Positions 25,882 to 35,339 are shown, counted from the stretch's first letter. The stretch is 64,000 nucleotides of DNA from Pseudarthrobacter sp. NIBRBAC000502770 (GCF_006517815.1 NZ_CP041198.1:1984001-2048000), one strand, 5' to 3'. Made by a program: numbers and translations. The notes: generated by a model from the letters alone, not told the origin.

Positions 25882-26706
25882 CTACCGTCCCCGCAGGGCG
25901 GGCCGCCCTTCGCTTCCGCCGCCGCGCAGGTAGGAAAGCTGCGCTGCCACGGACAGTTCGGCCGCACGCCGGACGGAAGGGCCGACGTCGGCATAGACGG
26001 CGTCAGCCACCTCCCCTATGGACGCGTCCCGGCCCAGCCGGTCAAGCACGGCACGGATCTGCGCCAGCCGCTCCTCCCGGTGCGCCCGATAGCCGCGGGC
26101 CGCAGACTCCAGGGACGCCAGCACCGGGCCGTGCGCAGGAAGTACCGTGGCAGGCCCCAGGGACTCCAGCAGGTCCAGGGAGGCGAGGTAATCGCCCAGC
26201 GTCCCGTCCGGATAATCCAGCACGGTGGTCCCCCGGCCAAGGATGGTGTCCCCCGTGAGCACCGACCCGTGCTGCCCGTCCGCCGGCAGGTGGAAACAGG
26301 CGGAGTCGGAGGTGTGGCCCGGCGTGGCTGCCACCAATATCTCCAGCCCTGCCGCCCGGATAACTTCACCGGACGCCAGGGGTTCTCCCCCGCCATGGCA
26401 GTGGTTGGCATCCATTGCGCGGACTGGTGCGCCGGTGAGCCCGTGCAGGCGCGCGGACCCCGCGGTGTGGTCCGCATGCCGGTGGGTCACCAGGATCAGT
26501 TCGACGACGCCGGCACCGGCCAGTGCCTGCAGGTGCGGTTCATCGTCGGGTCCTGGGTCAACCACCACGACGGCGGAGGCGCCTTGCGTCCCCCTCAGGA
26601 CATAGGAGTTGGTGCCGTCCAAACTCATAGGGCCCGGATTGGGGGCGAGGAAGAATTGCGTAAGCGCGCTGCTCCGCTGCAGGACCGGGCCGGGATGGAA
26701 AGTCAC
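25882..26706 (-). CDS. Metallo-beta-lactamase-fold hydrolase
   Basis: 274-residue MBL-fold protein with the zinc motif THRHADHTAG (HxHxDH), a further His in TPGHTSDSACF and Asp in TGDTILGRG; the C-terminal helical part (about 215-270) resembles the winged-helix tail of LACTB2-like nucleases/hydrolases. GTG start at 26706. Tandem with the FAH-family gene. Substrate unknown. Confidence 0.87.
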   Translation of the reverse strand: MTFHPGPVLQRSSALTQFFLAPNPGPMSLDGTNSYVLRGTQGASAVVVVDPGPDDEPHLQALAGAGVVELILVTHRHADHTAGSARLHGLTGAPVRAMDANHCHGGGEPLASGEVIRAAGLEILVAATPGHTSDSACFHLPADGQHGSVLTGDTILGRGTTVLDYPDGTLGDYLASLDLLESLGPATVLPAHGPVLASLESAARGYRAHREERLAQIRAVLDRLGRDASIGEVADAVYADVGPSVRRAAELSVAAQLSYLRGGGSEGRPALRGR

Positions 26707-26838
26707 TGACCCATCCTTGCATCAACGGCTGGTCCTCCCCAGTCCCTCACATCCCCGGCAGCGGAATAGAACGGCACGAGCTTCGGGTTGGCACCAAGGA
26801 CAGCACCACGATCTCCAGCAGGAAGCCGGACGCCACCC

Positions 26839-27432
26839 ATGAGCACAGCATCACTGACAGACCTTCTCGCCCAGGCGGACGCCGACGGCAACGACCATTC
26901 GGCCACCGAAAAGGCCACGGGGCTGCTGCACATCCATAACCACGCCACGGGCAGCATCATCTGGTTCCCCACGTGGAAGAAGTTCCGGGAAACCCGGGAC
27001 TGGACCGATGCCGTCAGCAGCGTCGCCGCGGAACTGGCCGATGCCTCCGCTCCCGCGGACCAGGCCGGCTCGGCGCTGCTGGCGGCGGATCTGGAGACGC
27101 TGCTGGAAGAGGCTTCCCGGTCCAGCGATGCCAGTGTGTTCGTGCAGGAGAACCTCACCAGCCACCTGACCCGGACCTGGGCCATTGGCGACGCCGTCGC
27201 CAAGGCCAACGGGAAGGACCTGTTTAACGGCGGCACCACTCCCTCCGTGTACGCCGGCTACCCCTACGACGTCTACGCCCAGGACGGCGGCGTCTTCGCC
27301 ACCACGCTCTGGAACGACCTCATCGACGCCCGGCGCAACAGGGCCTTGGCGGAAGAGGCGGCCCGGAAGGCACTCAAGCCCGTGTCCCGGAAAGCGATGA
27401 AGAACGCTGCGCGGAAAGCCGCGCGCCGCTGA
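26839..27432 (+). CDS. Hypothetical protein, basic C-terminus
   Basis: Not recognised. About 197 residues from ATG 26839 (the frame is open from 26788). No signal peptide or membrane helix. Visible: HIHNHATGSIIWFPTWKKFRETRDW near the N-terminus, a central acidic and Ala-rich helical part, PSVYAGYPYDVYAQDGGVFATTLWNDLIDARRNRAL, and a strongly basic tail (RKALKPVSRKAMKNAARKAARR) of the kind that binds nucleic acid or membrane surfaces. It lies alone between the divergent MBL gene and a terminator shared with ilvE. Confidence 0.65.
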   Translation: MSTASLTDLLAQADADGNDHSATEKATGLLHIHNHATGSIIWFPTWKKFRETRDWTDAVSSVAAELADASAPADQAGSALLAADLETLLEEASRSSDASVFVQENLTSHLTRTWAIGDAVAKANGKDLFNGGTTPSVYAGYPYDVYAQDGGVFATTLWNDLIDARRNRALAEEAARKALKPVSRKAMKNAARKAARR

Positions 27433-27458
27433 CATCCCGCCGCCGGAAGGAACACAAA

Positions 27459-27494
27459 ACGGCGCCTGCCGGACCAAAGTCCGGCAGGCGCCGT
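27459..27494. terminator. Bidirectional terminator
   Basis: Perfect 16-bp arms (27459-27474 and 27479-27494) with the loop CAAA, between the convergent hypothetical gene and ilvE. Confidence 0.85.
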
Positions 27495-27513
27495 CGTGCG
27501 TTGAAGCTTGAAA

Positions 27514-28626
27514 CTAGGCCAGCCGGGTGAGCCAGCCGTGGGTATCCGGCTCTGCGCCGGTCTGGATGCCCAGGAGCTTCCCGCGGATGGCCATGGTGAC
27601 CTGGCCGGCCCTGGCGTCCTCGGAACCGATGAACTCGGTGGCGTCCTTCAGGACCCCGATGGGGGTGATCACCGCGGCCGTGCCGCAGGCGAAGACCTCG
27701 GTGATGTCCCCGGAGGCCACGCCGTCGCGCCATTCGTCCAGGGTGATCTTCCGCTCCGCCACCTCGCGGCCCATGTCCTTGGCCACCTGGATCACTGACA
27801 TCCGGGTAACGCCTTCGAGGATGGTGCCGGTGAGGGCGGGCGTGGCCAGGGAGCCGTCCTTCATGACGAAGAACACATTCATGCCGCCCAGCTCTTCCAC
27901 GGCGTTGTCGTTGGCCTGGTCCAGGAACAGCACCTGCTTGCAGCCGTTGGCCTCCGCCTCCTGCTGGGCGATCAGCGAGGCCGCGTAGTTGCCGCCGCAC
28001 TTGGCGTCGCCGGTGCCGCCGCGGCCTGCACGGGCGTAATGGCGCGAGATCCAGATGGAGACGGGCTTGAGCTCCCCGCCGAAGTAGTTGCCGGCCGGCG
28101 AGGCGATCACCCGGAAGGACACTTCACGGGCGGCCCGGACACCCAGGAAGGCCTCGGTGGCGATCATGAAGGGCCGCAGGTACAGGGCCTCGCCGTCACC
28201 GGAGGGCACCCATTCCTTGTCCACGGCAACCAGTTCACGGATGGCGCCAAGGAAGTATTCGGCCGGCAGTTCGGGCAGGGCAAGGCGGCGGGCAGACTTG
28301 TTCAGCCGCGCCGCGTTGGCCTCGGGGCGGAAGGTCCAGACGGAGCCGTCGGCGTGCCGGTAGGCCTTGAGTCCTTCGAAGATCTCCTGGCCGTAGTGGA
28401 ATACGGCAGCGGAAGGGTCGAGGACGATCGGGCCGTACGGTTCGATCCGGGCATCGTGCCAGCCGCCGTTGCCGTCCGCGTCCACGCTGTAGTCGACGAT
28501 GGCGGTGTGGTCGGTGAAGTAGTTGCCGAATCCCGGGTTTGCCAGGATGGCTGCACGCTCTTCGGCGGACTTCGGGTTCTCCGAGGGCTGCCGGGTGAAT
28601 TCGACGCCATGGGCGGTCTGAGTCAT
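27514..28626 (-). CDS. ilvE: Branched-chain amino acid aminotransferase
   Basis: Class IV PLP enzyme that makes valine, leucine and isoleucine from their keto acids. 370 residues from ATG 28626 (MTQTAHGVEFTRQP); visible are GQEIFEGLKAYRHADG, ALYLRPFMIATE, the PLP Lys in AKCGGNYAASL and the C-terminal GTAAVITPIG. It follows leuB on the same strand, 104 bases apart. Length and motifs are those of the actinobacterial IlvE. Confidence 0.97.
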   Translation of the reverse strand: MTQTAHGVEFTRQPSENPKSAEERAAILANPGFGNYFTDHTAIVDYSVDADGNGGWHDARIEPYGPIVLDPSAAVFHYGQEIFEGLKAYRHADGSVWTFRPEANAARLNKSARRLALPELPAEYFLGAIRELVAVDKEWVPSGDGEALYLRPFMIATEAFLGVRAAREVSFRVIASPAGNYFGGELKPVSIWISRHYARAGRGGTGDAKCGGNYAASLIAQQEAEANGCKQVLFLDQANDNAVEELGGMNVFFVMKDGSLATPALTGTILEGVTRMSVIQVAKDMGREVAERKITLDEWRDGVASGDITEVFACGTAAVITPIGVLKDATEFIGSEDARAGQVTMAIRGKLLGIQTGAEPDTHGWLTRLA

Positions 28627-28730
28627 GGTTCCTCCACGATCGGCCGCCCCGGGGTTCAGCGCTGAACGGCGAGGCGGCATTTGGTGATTCGAGTAAAGCT
28701 TACGCCCGAAGCCGGGGCCCCCGGCGTGGG

Positions 28731-29783
28731 CTAGAGTCCCGCGGCGATGGCGTCGCCGACGGCGCTGGTGCTGCGGGCCGTGCCATCGCGCTTTTCGACG
28801 TCCTGAACCACAGCGGCTTCGATCCGGCGTGCGGCTTCTGCGTACCCCAGGTGGTCCAGCAGGAGTGCCGCGGAGAGGATCGCGGCGGTGGGGTCGGCCT
28901 TGCCCTGGCCGGCGATGTCCGGCGCCGAACCGTGGACCGGCTCGAACATGGACGGCGCGGTCCGGTCCATGTTGATGTTGCCGGAGGCCGCCAGGCCGAT
29001 GCCGCCGGTGATGGCGGCAGCGAGGTCCGTGATGATGTCGCCGAACAGGTTGTCGGTGACGATGACGTCGAAGCGGGACGGGTCCGTGACCATGAAGATG
29101 GTGGCGGCATCCACGTGGAGGTAGTCGTGGGTGACCTCAGGGAATTCCTGGGCCACGGCTTCGACGGTGCGCTTCCACAGGTGCCCTGCGAAGACCAGGA
29201 CGTTGTGCTTGTGCACCAGGGTGACGTGCTTGCGTTCCCGCAGGCTGGCACGGCGGAACGCGTCGCGGACCACGCGCTCCACGCCGTGGGCGGTGTTCAA
29301 GGAAACTTCCGTGGCTACTTCATGCGGGGTGCCCGCCCGGAGCGTGCCGCCGTTGCCCACGTACGGCCCTTCGGTTCCTTCGCGGACCACGATGAAGTCG
29401 ATGGTGCCGGGGTTGGCCAGGGGGCTGCCGACGGTTCCGTAAAGCCGGGAAGGCCTCAGGTTGACGTAGTGGTCCAGGCTGAACCGGAGCTTGAGGAGCA
29501 GTTCGCGCTCGATGATGCCGGACGGAATGCGGGTATCGCCGGGGGCGGCACCCACCGCGCCGAAGAGGATGGCATCGCGTGTCCTAAGGTCTGCGAGGAC
29601 CCCGTCCGGCAGGGTCTCGCCCGTGGCAAGCCAGTGCTCGGCGCCGAGTTCGTAGTGGGTCGGCTGGAGCTCCACGCCCTCCGCCGCCACAGCCTTTTCC
29701 AGGACTTTGAGGGCCTCGGCGATGACTTCGGGGCCGATGCCGTCGCCGGGAATAACTGCAAGATCGATGGAGGATTTGCTCAT
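28731..29783 (-). CDS. leuB: 3-isopropylmalate dehydrogenase
   Basis: Oxidative decarboxylation of 3-isopropylmalate to 2-ketoisocaproate, NAD-dependent. 350 residues with [11 protein letters not shown] at the N-terminus, [16 protein letters not shown] (substrate Arg residues) and [19 protein letters not shown] near the C-terminus (NAD binding). No clear Shine-Dalgarno; a leaderless -10 element fits the ATG. Leads to ilvE. Confidence 0.96.
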   Translation of the reverse strand: MSKSSIDLAVIPGDGIGPEVIAEALKVLEKAVAAEGVELQPTHYELGAEHWLATGETLPDGVLADLRTRDAILFGAVGAAPGDTRIPSGIIERELLLKLRFSLDHYVNLRPSRLYGTVGSPLANPGTIDFIVVREGTEGPYVGNGGTLRAGTPHEVATEVSLNTAHGVERVVRDAFRRASLRERKHVTLVHKHNVLVFAGHLWKRTVEAVAQEFPEVTHDYLHVDAATIFMVTDPSRFDVIVTDNLFGDIITDLAAAITGGIGLAASGNINMDRTAPSMFEPVHGSAPDIAGQGKADPTAAILSAALLLDHLGYAEAARRIEAAVVQDVEKRDGTARSTSAVGDAIAAGL

Positions 29784-29789
29784 ATTTTC

Positions 29790-29795
29790 AGGGTA
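29790..29795 (-). promoter_or_regulatory. -10 element, leaderless leuB
   Basis: TACCCT on the minus strand, six bases before the leuB ATG at 29783. Confidence 0.45.
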
Positions 29796-29883
29796 GCCAA
29801 GTCATCCATATGGTGGGCAAACCGTCCCACATTTCGGACACCTCGTCCGGAGTCGCCGGTGGAACGCAACAAGCGGAGCGAGA

Positions 29884-29899
29884 TCAGCCCCAGGTATGA
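29884..29899. promoter_or_regulatory. Palindromic box A before histidine kinase
   Basis: TCAGCCC-CA-GGTATGA, an imperfect 7-2-7 palindrome. Box B before the ABC genes matches it at 13 of 16 positions. Box A ends at the expected -35 position of the kinase promoter, so binding there could recruit or block polymerase. Candidate target of the neighbouring response regulator. Confidence 0.5.
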
Positions 29900-29921
29900 G
29901 GCACCCGCCACCGCAACAGCA

Positions 29922-29927
29922 TAGAGT
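29922..29927 (+). promoter_or_regulatory. -10 element, leaderless histidine kinase
   Basis: TAGAGT followed by six bases and the GTG start at 29934. Confidence 0.5.
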
Positions 29928-29933
29928 TCCGGG

Positions 29934-31127
29934 GTGGAATTACGGCACAAGGTTTATCACTGGCTCCGGGTTAACACTTTTCGGGTGGACCTGGTCTTCA
30001 TGCTGGCGCTCCTGCTTTTCTGCGGCCCGGTATACCTCATGGCAGACCGCCCCTGGCACTTCGTGCTGTCCAGCGCCCTGGTGGTGCCGCTGGCATGGCG
30101 GCGCACCAGGCCGGTGCCTGCAGCCGGCGCCACTTTACTGGCATCCCTGGCGTTGTGGGCAACCGGGCTGGAGCCCCTGGCGGGATTGGTGGCCGTTCCG
30201 CTGATCATCTATGCCGTTGCCGCCTATGGTCCTGCCTGGGCCAGCCGGTCGGTCCTGGTCCTGGGCTTGCTGGGCGGGGTCCTGCTGACCAGCCGAAACC
30301 TCAGCAGCACAGCCCAGACCGGCGTGCTGGGCCTCACCATCAGCGCCGTGTACACCGTCCTGATCTGGATGCTGGTCCTGTTCAGCTGGACCCTGGGGGA
30401 CCTGACACGCGTCCGCCGCCAGCAACTGCAGACCCTCGCGGACCGTGCCCGCCGGCTCGAAATCGAACAACAGCAGGAACGCTCCCTGGCCGCCGCCGAT
30501 GAACGCGCCCACATCGCCCGTGAAATGCACGACATCGTGGCGCATTCCCTGTCCGTAATCATCACCCAGTCCGACGGTGCACGGTACGCCGCGGCGGCCA
30601 ACCCGGCCGTGGCCACGAAAACGCTGGCCACCGTCGCTGCCACGGCACGGACATCGCTGGCGGAAATGCGCCGTTTGCTGGGCGTGTTGCGGCACGGCGA
30701 TGAATCCACCACCCGCCCATTGCCCGGGCTTGCGGACCTTGATGACCTGTTCCAGGGGTTCCGCGCGGCCGGACTGCCGCTGGACATCGAACAGCTGGGA
30801 TCGCCGCGGCGCACCCTGCCGGCGGGCGCCGAACTCACGGCGTACCGGGTCCTCCAGGAATCCCTGACCAACGTCCTCAAACATGCAGGCCCGCTGGCCC
30901 GGGCCCGGGTTTCGGTCCGGTGGCAGCAGCGGGGGCTCCAGATCGACGTGCACGACGACGGCCGGGGCGCATCTGCCGATCCCGCGGCAAGTGCCGGGGA
31001 CGACGGAGGTAACGGGCTGCGGGGCATGCGGGAGCGCATCAACCTTTACGATGGTTCCTTGGTGGCCCGCCCGGCCGCTGGCGGGGGCTTTCAGGTTTCG
31101 GCCTTCCTCCCCTACACAGAGGCTTGA
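29934..31127 (+). CDS. Sensor histidine kinase (HisKA_3, NarL/DesK type)
   Basis: 397-residue membrane kinase. Hydrophobic segments at about 18-35, 44-58, 62-78, 83-100, 104-120 and 126-150 form a sensor with almost no outside loops, as in intramembrane-sensing kinases. Then a coiled linker (RARRLEIEQQQERSLAAADERAHIAREMHDIVAHSLSVI) with the phosphorylated His in AREMHDIVAH, and an ATPase domain with YRVLQESLTNVLKHAG (N box), VHDDGRGA and NGLRGMRERI. Start GTG 29934. Its TGA overlaps or abuts the response regulator start. ABC exporter genes follow, so the pair probably senses membrane stress or a toxic compound and controls export. Confidence 0.93.
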   Translation: MELRHKVYHWLRVNTFRVDLVFMLALLLFCGPVYLMADRPWHFVLSSALVVPLAWRRTRPVPAAGATLLASLALWATGLEPLAGLVAVPLIIYAVAAYGPAWASRSVLVLGLLGGVLLTSRNLSSTAQTGVLGLTISAVYTVLIWMLVLFSWTLGDLTRVRRQQLQTLADRARRLEIEQQQERSLAAADERAHIAREMHDIVAHSLSVIITQSDGARYAAAANPAVATKTLATVAATARTSLAEMRRLLGVLRHGDESTTRPLPGLADLDDLFQGFRAAGLPLDIEQLGSPRRTLPAGAELTAYRVLQESLTNVLKHAGPLARARVSVRWQQRGLQIDVHDDGRGASADPAASAGDDGGNGLRGMRERINLYDGSLVARPAAGGGFQVSAFLPYTEA

Positions 31128-31129
31128 GC

Positions 31130-31858
31130 ATGACTTTGACAGTAGAACGCGACGCTGCGTCCCCGATCCGGGTGGCGCTGGTCGATGACCAGCAACTCGT
31201 GCGCTCGGGATTGGGCATGCTGATCAATTCCCAGCCGGACCTTGACGTCGTGGCCGAGGCGGGCAACGGCCTCGAAGCACTCCAAGCCCTCGGCGCGGCA
31301 GCCGCCGACGTTGTCCTGATGGATGTGCGCATGCCGGGGATGGATGGCATTGAAGCCACCCGCCAGCTCATGGAACGCGCTGCTGTGGCTCCTGCCGGGT
31401 CCGCCAGGGCTGACCTTCGCGTTGTCGTCCTGACAACGTTCGACCTGGACGAGTATGCGCTGGCTGCCATCCAGGCCGGAGCCAGCGGCTTCCTGCTCAA
31501 GGACGCTCCGCCGGAGGAACTGCTGGACGCCATCCGGACGGTGCACCGCGGCGACGCCGTCATCGCGCCCTCCACCACCCGCCGGCTCCTGGACCACGTC
31601 GCGCCGCTGCTGCGCGCCCAGGGCAACGAACGCCCCGAAGACTACGCGGCCGTCGCACGGCTCACGGCCCGCGAGCGCGAAGTGTTCACCCTCATGGCAC
31701 ACGGGCGTTCCAATCCTGAGATCGCGGCAGGCCTGTTCGTCTCCGAAGCGACCGTCAAAACCCACGTGGGGCATATCCTGGCCAAACTGGGGGCGCGGGA
31801 CCGGGTCCAGGCTGTCGTGATCGCCTACGAGACCGGCGTGGTCACCCCTGGAGGGTAG
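31130..31858 (+). CDS. LuxR/NarL family response regulator
   Basis: 242 residues: receiver domain (about 10-135) with VALVDDQQLV (acidic pocket), phospho-acceptor Asp in VVLMDVRMPGMDG, switch residues in VVVLTTFD and Lys in SGFLLKDAPP, then a LuxR-type helix-turn-helix (about 175-235, LTAREREVFTLMAHGRSNPEIAAGLFVSEATVKTHVGHIL). TTG 31124 overlaps the kinase stop and is an alternative start; ATG 31130 has AGAGG nine bases upstream. Probably binds boxes A and B. Confidence 0.94.
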   Translation: MTLTVERDAASPIRVALVDDQQLVRSGLGMLINSQPDLDVVAEAGNGLEALQALGAAAADVVLMDVRMPGMDGIEATRQLMERAAVAPAGSARADLRVVVLTTFDLDEYALAAIQAGASGFLLKDAPPEELLDAIRTVHRGDAVIAPSTTRRLLDHVAPLLRAQGNERPEDYAAVARLTAREREVFTLMAHGRSNPEIAAGLFVSEATVKTHVGHILAKLGARDRVQAVVIAYETGVVTPGG

Positions 31859-31875
31859 TTCCCGCAGCACCAAGG

Positions 31876-31891
31876 TCAGACCTGGGTATGA
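31876..31891. promoter_or_regulatory. Palindromic box B before ABC exporter
   Basis: TCAGACC-TG-GGTATGA, one mismatch from a perfect 7-2-7 palindrome. It stands 69-84 bp upstream of the leaderless start of the ATP-binding protein gene. Confidence 0.5.
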
Positions 31892-31947
31892 GCCTGCCGC
31901 CGGCAGGACCAGACCACCGGGCGATCCCCCGGCACGGTGGCCCGCCA

Positions 31948-31953
31948 TAGCGT
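31948..31953 (+). promoter_or_regulatory. -10 element, leaderless ABC ATPase
   Basis: TAGCGT, six bases before the ATG at 31960. It gives the exporter genes their own promoter downstream of the two-component system. Confidence 0.5.
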
Positions 31954-31959
31954 GGAACC

Positions 31960-32736
31960 ATGACAACTTCCATGCATGCCCACCCTGCTTTGAACAGGGG
32001 AAACGCCGCTTCCTCCCCCGCCGTCCAGGCGCTGTCCCTCACCAGGAACTACGGCCGCGGCGCTACCCGGGTCAGCGCCCTGCGCGAGGTCAGCGTCAAC
32101 TTCGACGCAGGCCGCTTCACCGCCATCATGGGACCCTCCGGCTCAGGCAAGTCGACCCTGATGCACTGCCTCGCCGGCCTGGACACCGCCGACTCCGGCC
32201 AGATCCTGGTGGGTGGGACGGACATCACGGCCTTGAATGACAAGCAGCTCACCACGCTTCGCCGCGACCGGATCGGTTTCGTCTTCCAGGCCTTCAACCT
32301 CGTGCCCACCCTGACCGCTGAACAAAACATCACCCTGCCGCTGGCACTGGCAAGCAAGGCCACCGATGCCGCCTGGTTCGACACGGTGGTTGCCACGCTT
32401 GGCCTCAGGGACAGGCTCCGGCACCGGCCGCACGAGCTTTCCGGCGGCCAGCAGCAGCGGGTGGCCGTGGCCCGGGCCCTGCTGACCCGGCCCGACGTCG
32501 TGTTCGGGGATGAACCCACCGGCAACCTTGATTCAACGGCTGGTGGCGAGGTCCTGGCACTGCTGCGCCGCAGCAGCCGGGAAATGGGCCAGACGATCAT
32601 CATGGTCACCCACGATCCGGTGGCGGCCAGCTACGCCGACCGGGTGGTCCTGATGAGTGACGGCGGCCTGGTAGGCGAGATCGCCGAGCCCACAGCCGGG
32701 TCCGTCCTCGCTGCCCTCGGCAAGCTGGGAGGCTGA
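31960..32736 (+). CDS. ABC transporter ATP-binding protein (MacB/LolD type)
   Basis: 258-residue ATPase: Walker A MGPSGSGKSTL, Q-loop FVFQAFNLVPTLT, signature LSGGQQQRVAVA, Walker B VVFGDEPTGNLDS and switch His in MVTHDP. The Q-loop FNLVPTLT and the DEPTGNLD form are typical of MacB/LolD-class ATPases that drive FtsX-fold permeases. The permease gene begins two bases after its stop. Likely exports an antimicrobial peptide or a lipid-like compound under control of the adjacent two-component system. Confidence 0.95.
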   Translation: MTTSMHAHPALNRGNAASSPAVQALSLTRNYGRGATRVSALREVSVNFDAGRFTAIMGPSGSGKSTLMHCLAGLDTADSGQILVGGTDITALNDKQLTTLRRDRIGFVFQAFNLVPTLTAEQNITLPLALASKATDAAWFDTVVATLGLRDRLRHRPHELSGGQQQRVAVARALLTRPDVVFGDEPTGNLDSTAGGEVLALLRRSSREMGQTIIMVTHDPVAASYADRVVLMSDGGLVGEIAEPTAGSVLAALGKLGG

Positions 32737-32738
32737 GC

Positions 32739-35270
32739 ATGCTGCGCGTTGCCCTCTCGCAATTCCAGTCCCACAGCCGCCGGTTCATTGCCGTCGGCCT
32801 GGCAGTGATGCTGTCAGTGGCCTTCCTGTCCACCACCCTGATGGTTGGGGCCAGCACCCGGGCGTCGCTGGGCGCCAGCCTCGGCGAGGCCTACAGCAAG
32901 GCAGGCCTCGTCGCGCTCCCGGACACGGGGACCTTCGATGATGCCGCCCTGGCAGCGGTCCGTGCCGTGCCTGGCGTGACGGAGGCCTACGGCCGGCTGC
33001 AGGCCTACGCGGAGTTCACCGCCGGCGGCCAGGAGGTGTCCGCCCAGGCCCGGAACCTTGCGCCTGCGGCCCTGGAAACCGCCGCCGTGACCGACGGCGT
33101 CCTTCCGGAACGTGCTGACGGCGTCGCCGTGGACGGGGCCACGGCCGCCCGCTACGGGCTGCAGGTCGGCGACCCACTGCTCCTCAGGGGGCCGGACGGC
33201 GCCGTAACGGTGGCGATGACCGTCACCGGGATCCTGCGCGGCAGCAACGACCCCTTCGCCTCTGCCCTCCCCCAGGTCCTCGCGGGGACACCGGCCGTCA
33301 GCGCACTGGCAGCGGGGACACCGGGCCCGGGAGCCGCGACGGGCGATGCCGCCGGATACGGGAGCATCCAGCTCGCCCTGGCCCCGGGTGCGGACGCCGC
33401 CGAAGCCGGCCGGAACGTACTGGCAGCCCTTGCGGTCGCCGGCACCGGCGCCCAGGTCAAAACCGCGGACGAGCAGGTTACCGCCCAGGTGGCGATGATG
33501 ACCGGAGGCCAGGACGAACTGACAATCATCCTGCTGGCTTTCGCGGGCGTGGCCTTGCTGGTCTCCGGCCTGGTGGTGTCCAACACCTTCGCGGTGCTGG
33601 TGGCGCAGCGCACCAGGGAACTGGCGCTGCTCAGGTGCCTGGGCGCGGGCCGGAGCCAGGTTCGCAGCTCGGTCCTGGCCGAAGCCCTGGTGGTGGGCCT
33701 GGTGTCGTCCGCGGCGGGCGTGCTCGCCGCGGTTGGCCTGATGGCAGCCCTGATCGGCTGGGCCGGAATGCAGCCGGACATGGCCTTTGCCACCATGGCC
33801 GTCCCGCCGTCATCCGTCATCGCGGGGCTGGCAGTGGGTACTTTGCTGACCGTGGGCGCCGCCTTGGTTCCGGCGAAGGCGGCCACGGCCGTGGCTCCGC
33901 TTGCTGCACTCCGGCCGGCTGACGATGCCGGAATCGGGAACCGGCGCGGCCGCGTGCGGCTGGTCCTGGGCCTTGGCGCCCTGGCCCTCGGCGTCCCGCT
34001 GCTGGCGTTCGGCGCCGCGGCCGTGATGCTGGTGGTGGCTTTTGCCGGCGGCGTGCTGTCGTTCGTCGGAGTCCTGCTCTGCGCCACCCTGTTCGTGCCG
34101 CGGCTGGTGGGCCTCGCGGGACGGCTGGCTGCCCCTGCAGGCGTACCCGGGAAGCTGGCAGCGCTCAATGCCGTCCGCAACCCGGCCCGGACCTCCGTCA
34201 CTGCCGCCGCCCTGCTGATCGGCGTCACGCTCGTGTCCCTGATGATGACCGGGGCCGCCACGGCCCGCCAGGCATTTGACAACGCCCTCGCCGGGACTTA
34301 CCCCGTGGATATGGCCCTTACCGGGGATGCACTGACAGACGCCGGGCGTGACGCAGCAGCACGGGTGGACGGCGTCGCAGCTGCAGCCCTGCTGCCGGCA
34401 GCAGGCACCATGCGCGACGGGGACATGGAAGGTCCCGTCTATGCCCTTGACGCGGCGGAGGCCGGCCAGTTGCTCCGTGACACTACGATCACCCTGGAGC
34501 CGGGCAGGATCTACCTGCCGGAAGGCTCCCCGGCCGGCTCCGTTGAGGTCAACGGCACTGCCGGAACGGTCACTTTGGAAGCCGTGGTGCTGAGGACCCG
34601 CAACATCCCGGCCCTGGTGTCCACTGACACCGCCCGCCGGTTTGGCCCGCTGCGGGGAGTTTCCTCAGCAGACACCGCAGGAATCGATGTCACCGGACCG
34701 GCGGCAAGCGCCATCTGGCTGCGCCTTGCGGACGCTCCGGCCAACGGGCCGCTGTCCGCGGACCGGATCAGGGACATCCAGTCCGCTGTTGCCGGGGCAG
34801 CAGGCGTGTCTGTCGGAGCCGTCAGTGGTGCCGCCATAGAACGCGTCACCTTCAATGAAGTCATCGACGTACTGCTCCTGGTGGTGACCGGCCTGCTGGG
34901 GGTGGCAGTGCTGATCGCGCTGATCGGGGTGGCAAACACCTTGTCGCTGTCCGTGCTCGAACGGACCAGGGAGAACTCCCTGCTCCGGGCGCTGGGCCTT
35001 ACCAAAGGCCAGTTGCGGGGGATGCTTGCCCTTGAAGCGGCCCTGGTGGCCGGCGTCGCGGCGCTGCTCGGCGCTGCGCTGGGAACCCTGTACGGGTGGC
35101 TGGGCGCCAGGTCTGCCCTCGGCAGCCTGGCCGAGGTCACGCCTTCCATCCCCTGGCTGCAACTGCTGGGCGTGCTGGCGGTGGCCGTCGTCGCCGGCCT
35201 GCTCGCGTCGGTCATTCCTGCCCGGCGGGCGGCACGCCTGTCACCCGTCCAGGGGCTCGCCGCCGCGTAG
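32739..35270 (+). CDS. ABC transporter permease, double FtsX domain
   Basis: 843 residues with a transmembrane segment at about 17-37, a first outside domain (about 40-250), three helices around 262-400 (first FtsX domain), a helix pair around 410-460, a second outside domain, and a final FtsX domain (about 700-840, DVLLLVVTGLLGVAVLIALIGVANTLSLSVLERTRENSLLRALGLT). The duplicated FtsX core with ERTREN(S)LLRALG after each helix is typical of type VII (mechanotransmission) ABC systems. Partner of the preceding ATPase. Ends at a terminator shared with metG. Confidence 0.92.
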   Translation: MLRVALSQFQSHSRRFIAVGLAVMLSVAFLSTTLMVGASTRASLGASLGEAYSKAGLVALPDTGTFDDAALAAVRAVPGVTEAYGRLQAYAEFTAGGQEVSAQARNLAPAALETAAVTDGVLPERADGVAVDGATAARYGLQVGDPLLLRGPDGAVTVAMTVTGILRGSNDPFASALPQVLAGTPAVSALAAGTPGPGAATGDAAGYGSIQLALAPGADAAEAGRNVLAALAVAGTGAQVKTADEQVTAQVAMMTGGQDELTIILLAFAGVALLVSGLVVSNTFAVLVAQRTRELALLRCLGAGRSQVRSSVLAEALVVGLVSSAAGVLAAVGLMAALIGWAGMQPDMAFATMAVPPSSVIAGLAVGTLLTVGAALVPAKAATAVAPLAALRPADDAGIGNRRGRVRLVLGLGALALGVPLLAFGAAAVMLVVAFAGGVLSFVGVLLCATLFVPRLVGLAGRLAAPAGVPGKLAALNAVRNPARTSVTAAALLIGVTLVSLMMTGAATARQAFDNALAGTYPVDMALTGDALTDAGRDAAARVDGVAAAALLPAAGTMRDGDMEGPVYALDAAEAGQLLRDTTITLEPGRIYLPEGSPAGSVEVNGTAGTVTLEAVVLRTRNIPALVSTDTARRFGPLRGVSSADTAGIDVTGPAASAIWLRLADAPANGPLSADRIRDIQSAVAGAAGVSVGAVSGAAIERVTFNEVIDVLLLVVTGLLGVAVLIALIGVANTLSLSVLERTRENSLLRALGLTKGQLRGMLALEAALVAGVAALLGAALGTLYGWLGARSALGSLAEVTPSIPWLQLLGVLAVAVVAGLLASVIPARRAARLSPVQGLAAA

Positions 35271-35305
35271 CGGCCTCGGCGCCCAAGGCGCCTGGAACGG
35301 AAAAG

Positions 35306-35339
35306 GGGCAGGTGCCGCGGAAACCCCCGGCACCTGCCC
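35306..35339. terminator. Bidirectional terminator
   Basis: 12-bp arms (35306-35317 and 35328-35339), between the convergent ABC permease and metG. Confidence 0.75.

Noticed and set aside
25872..25994. Longer N-terminus of the FAH-family protein
   Set aside because: It overlaps the MBL gene by 113 bases and precedes the normal family start MRIARF.
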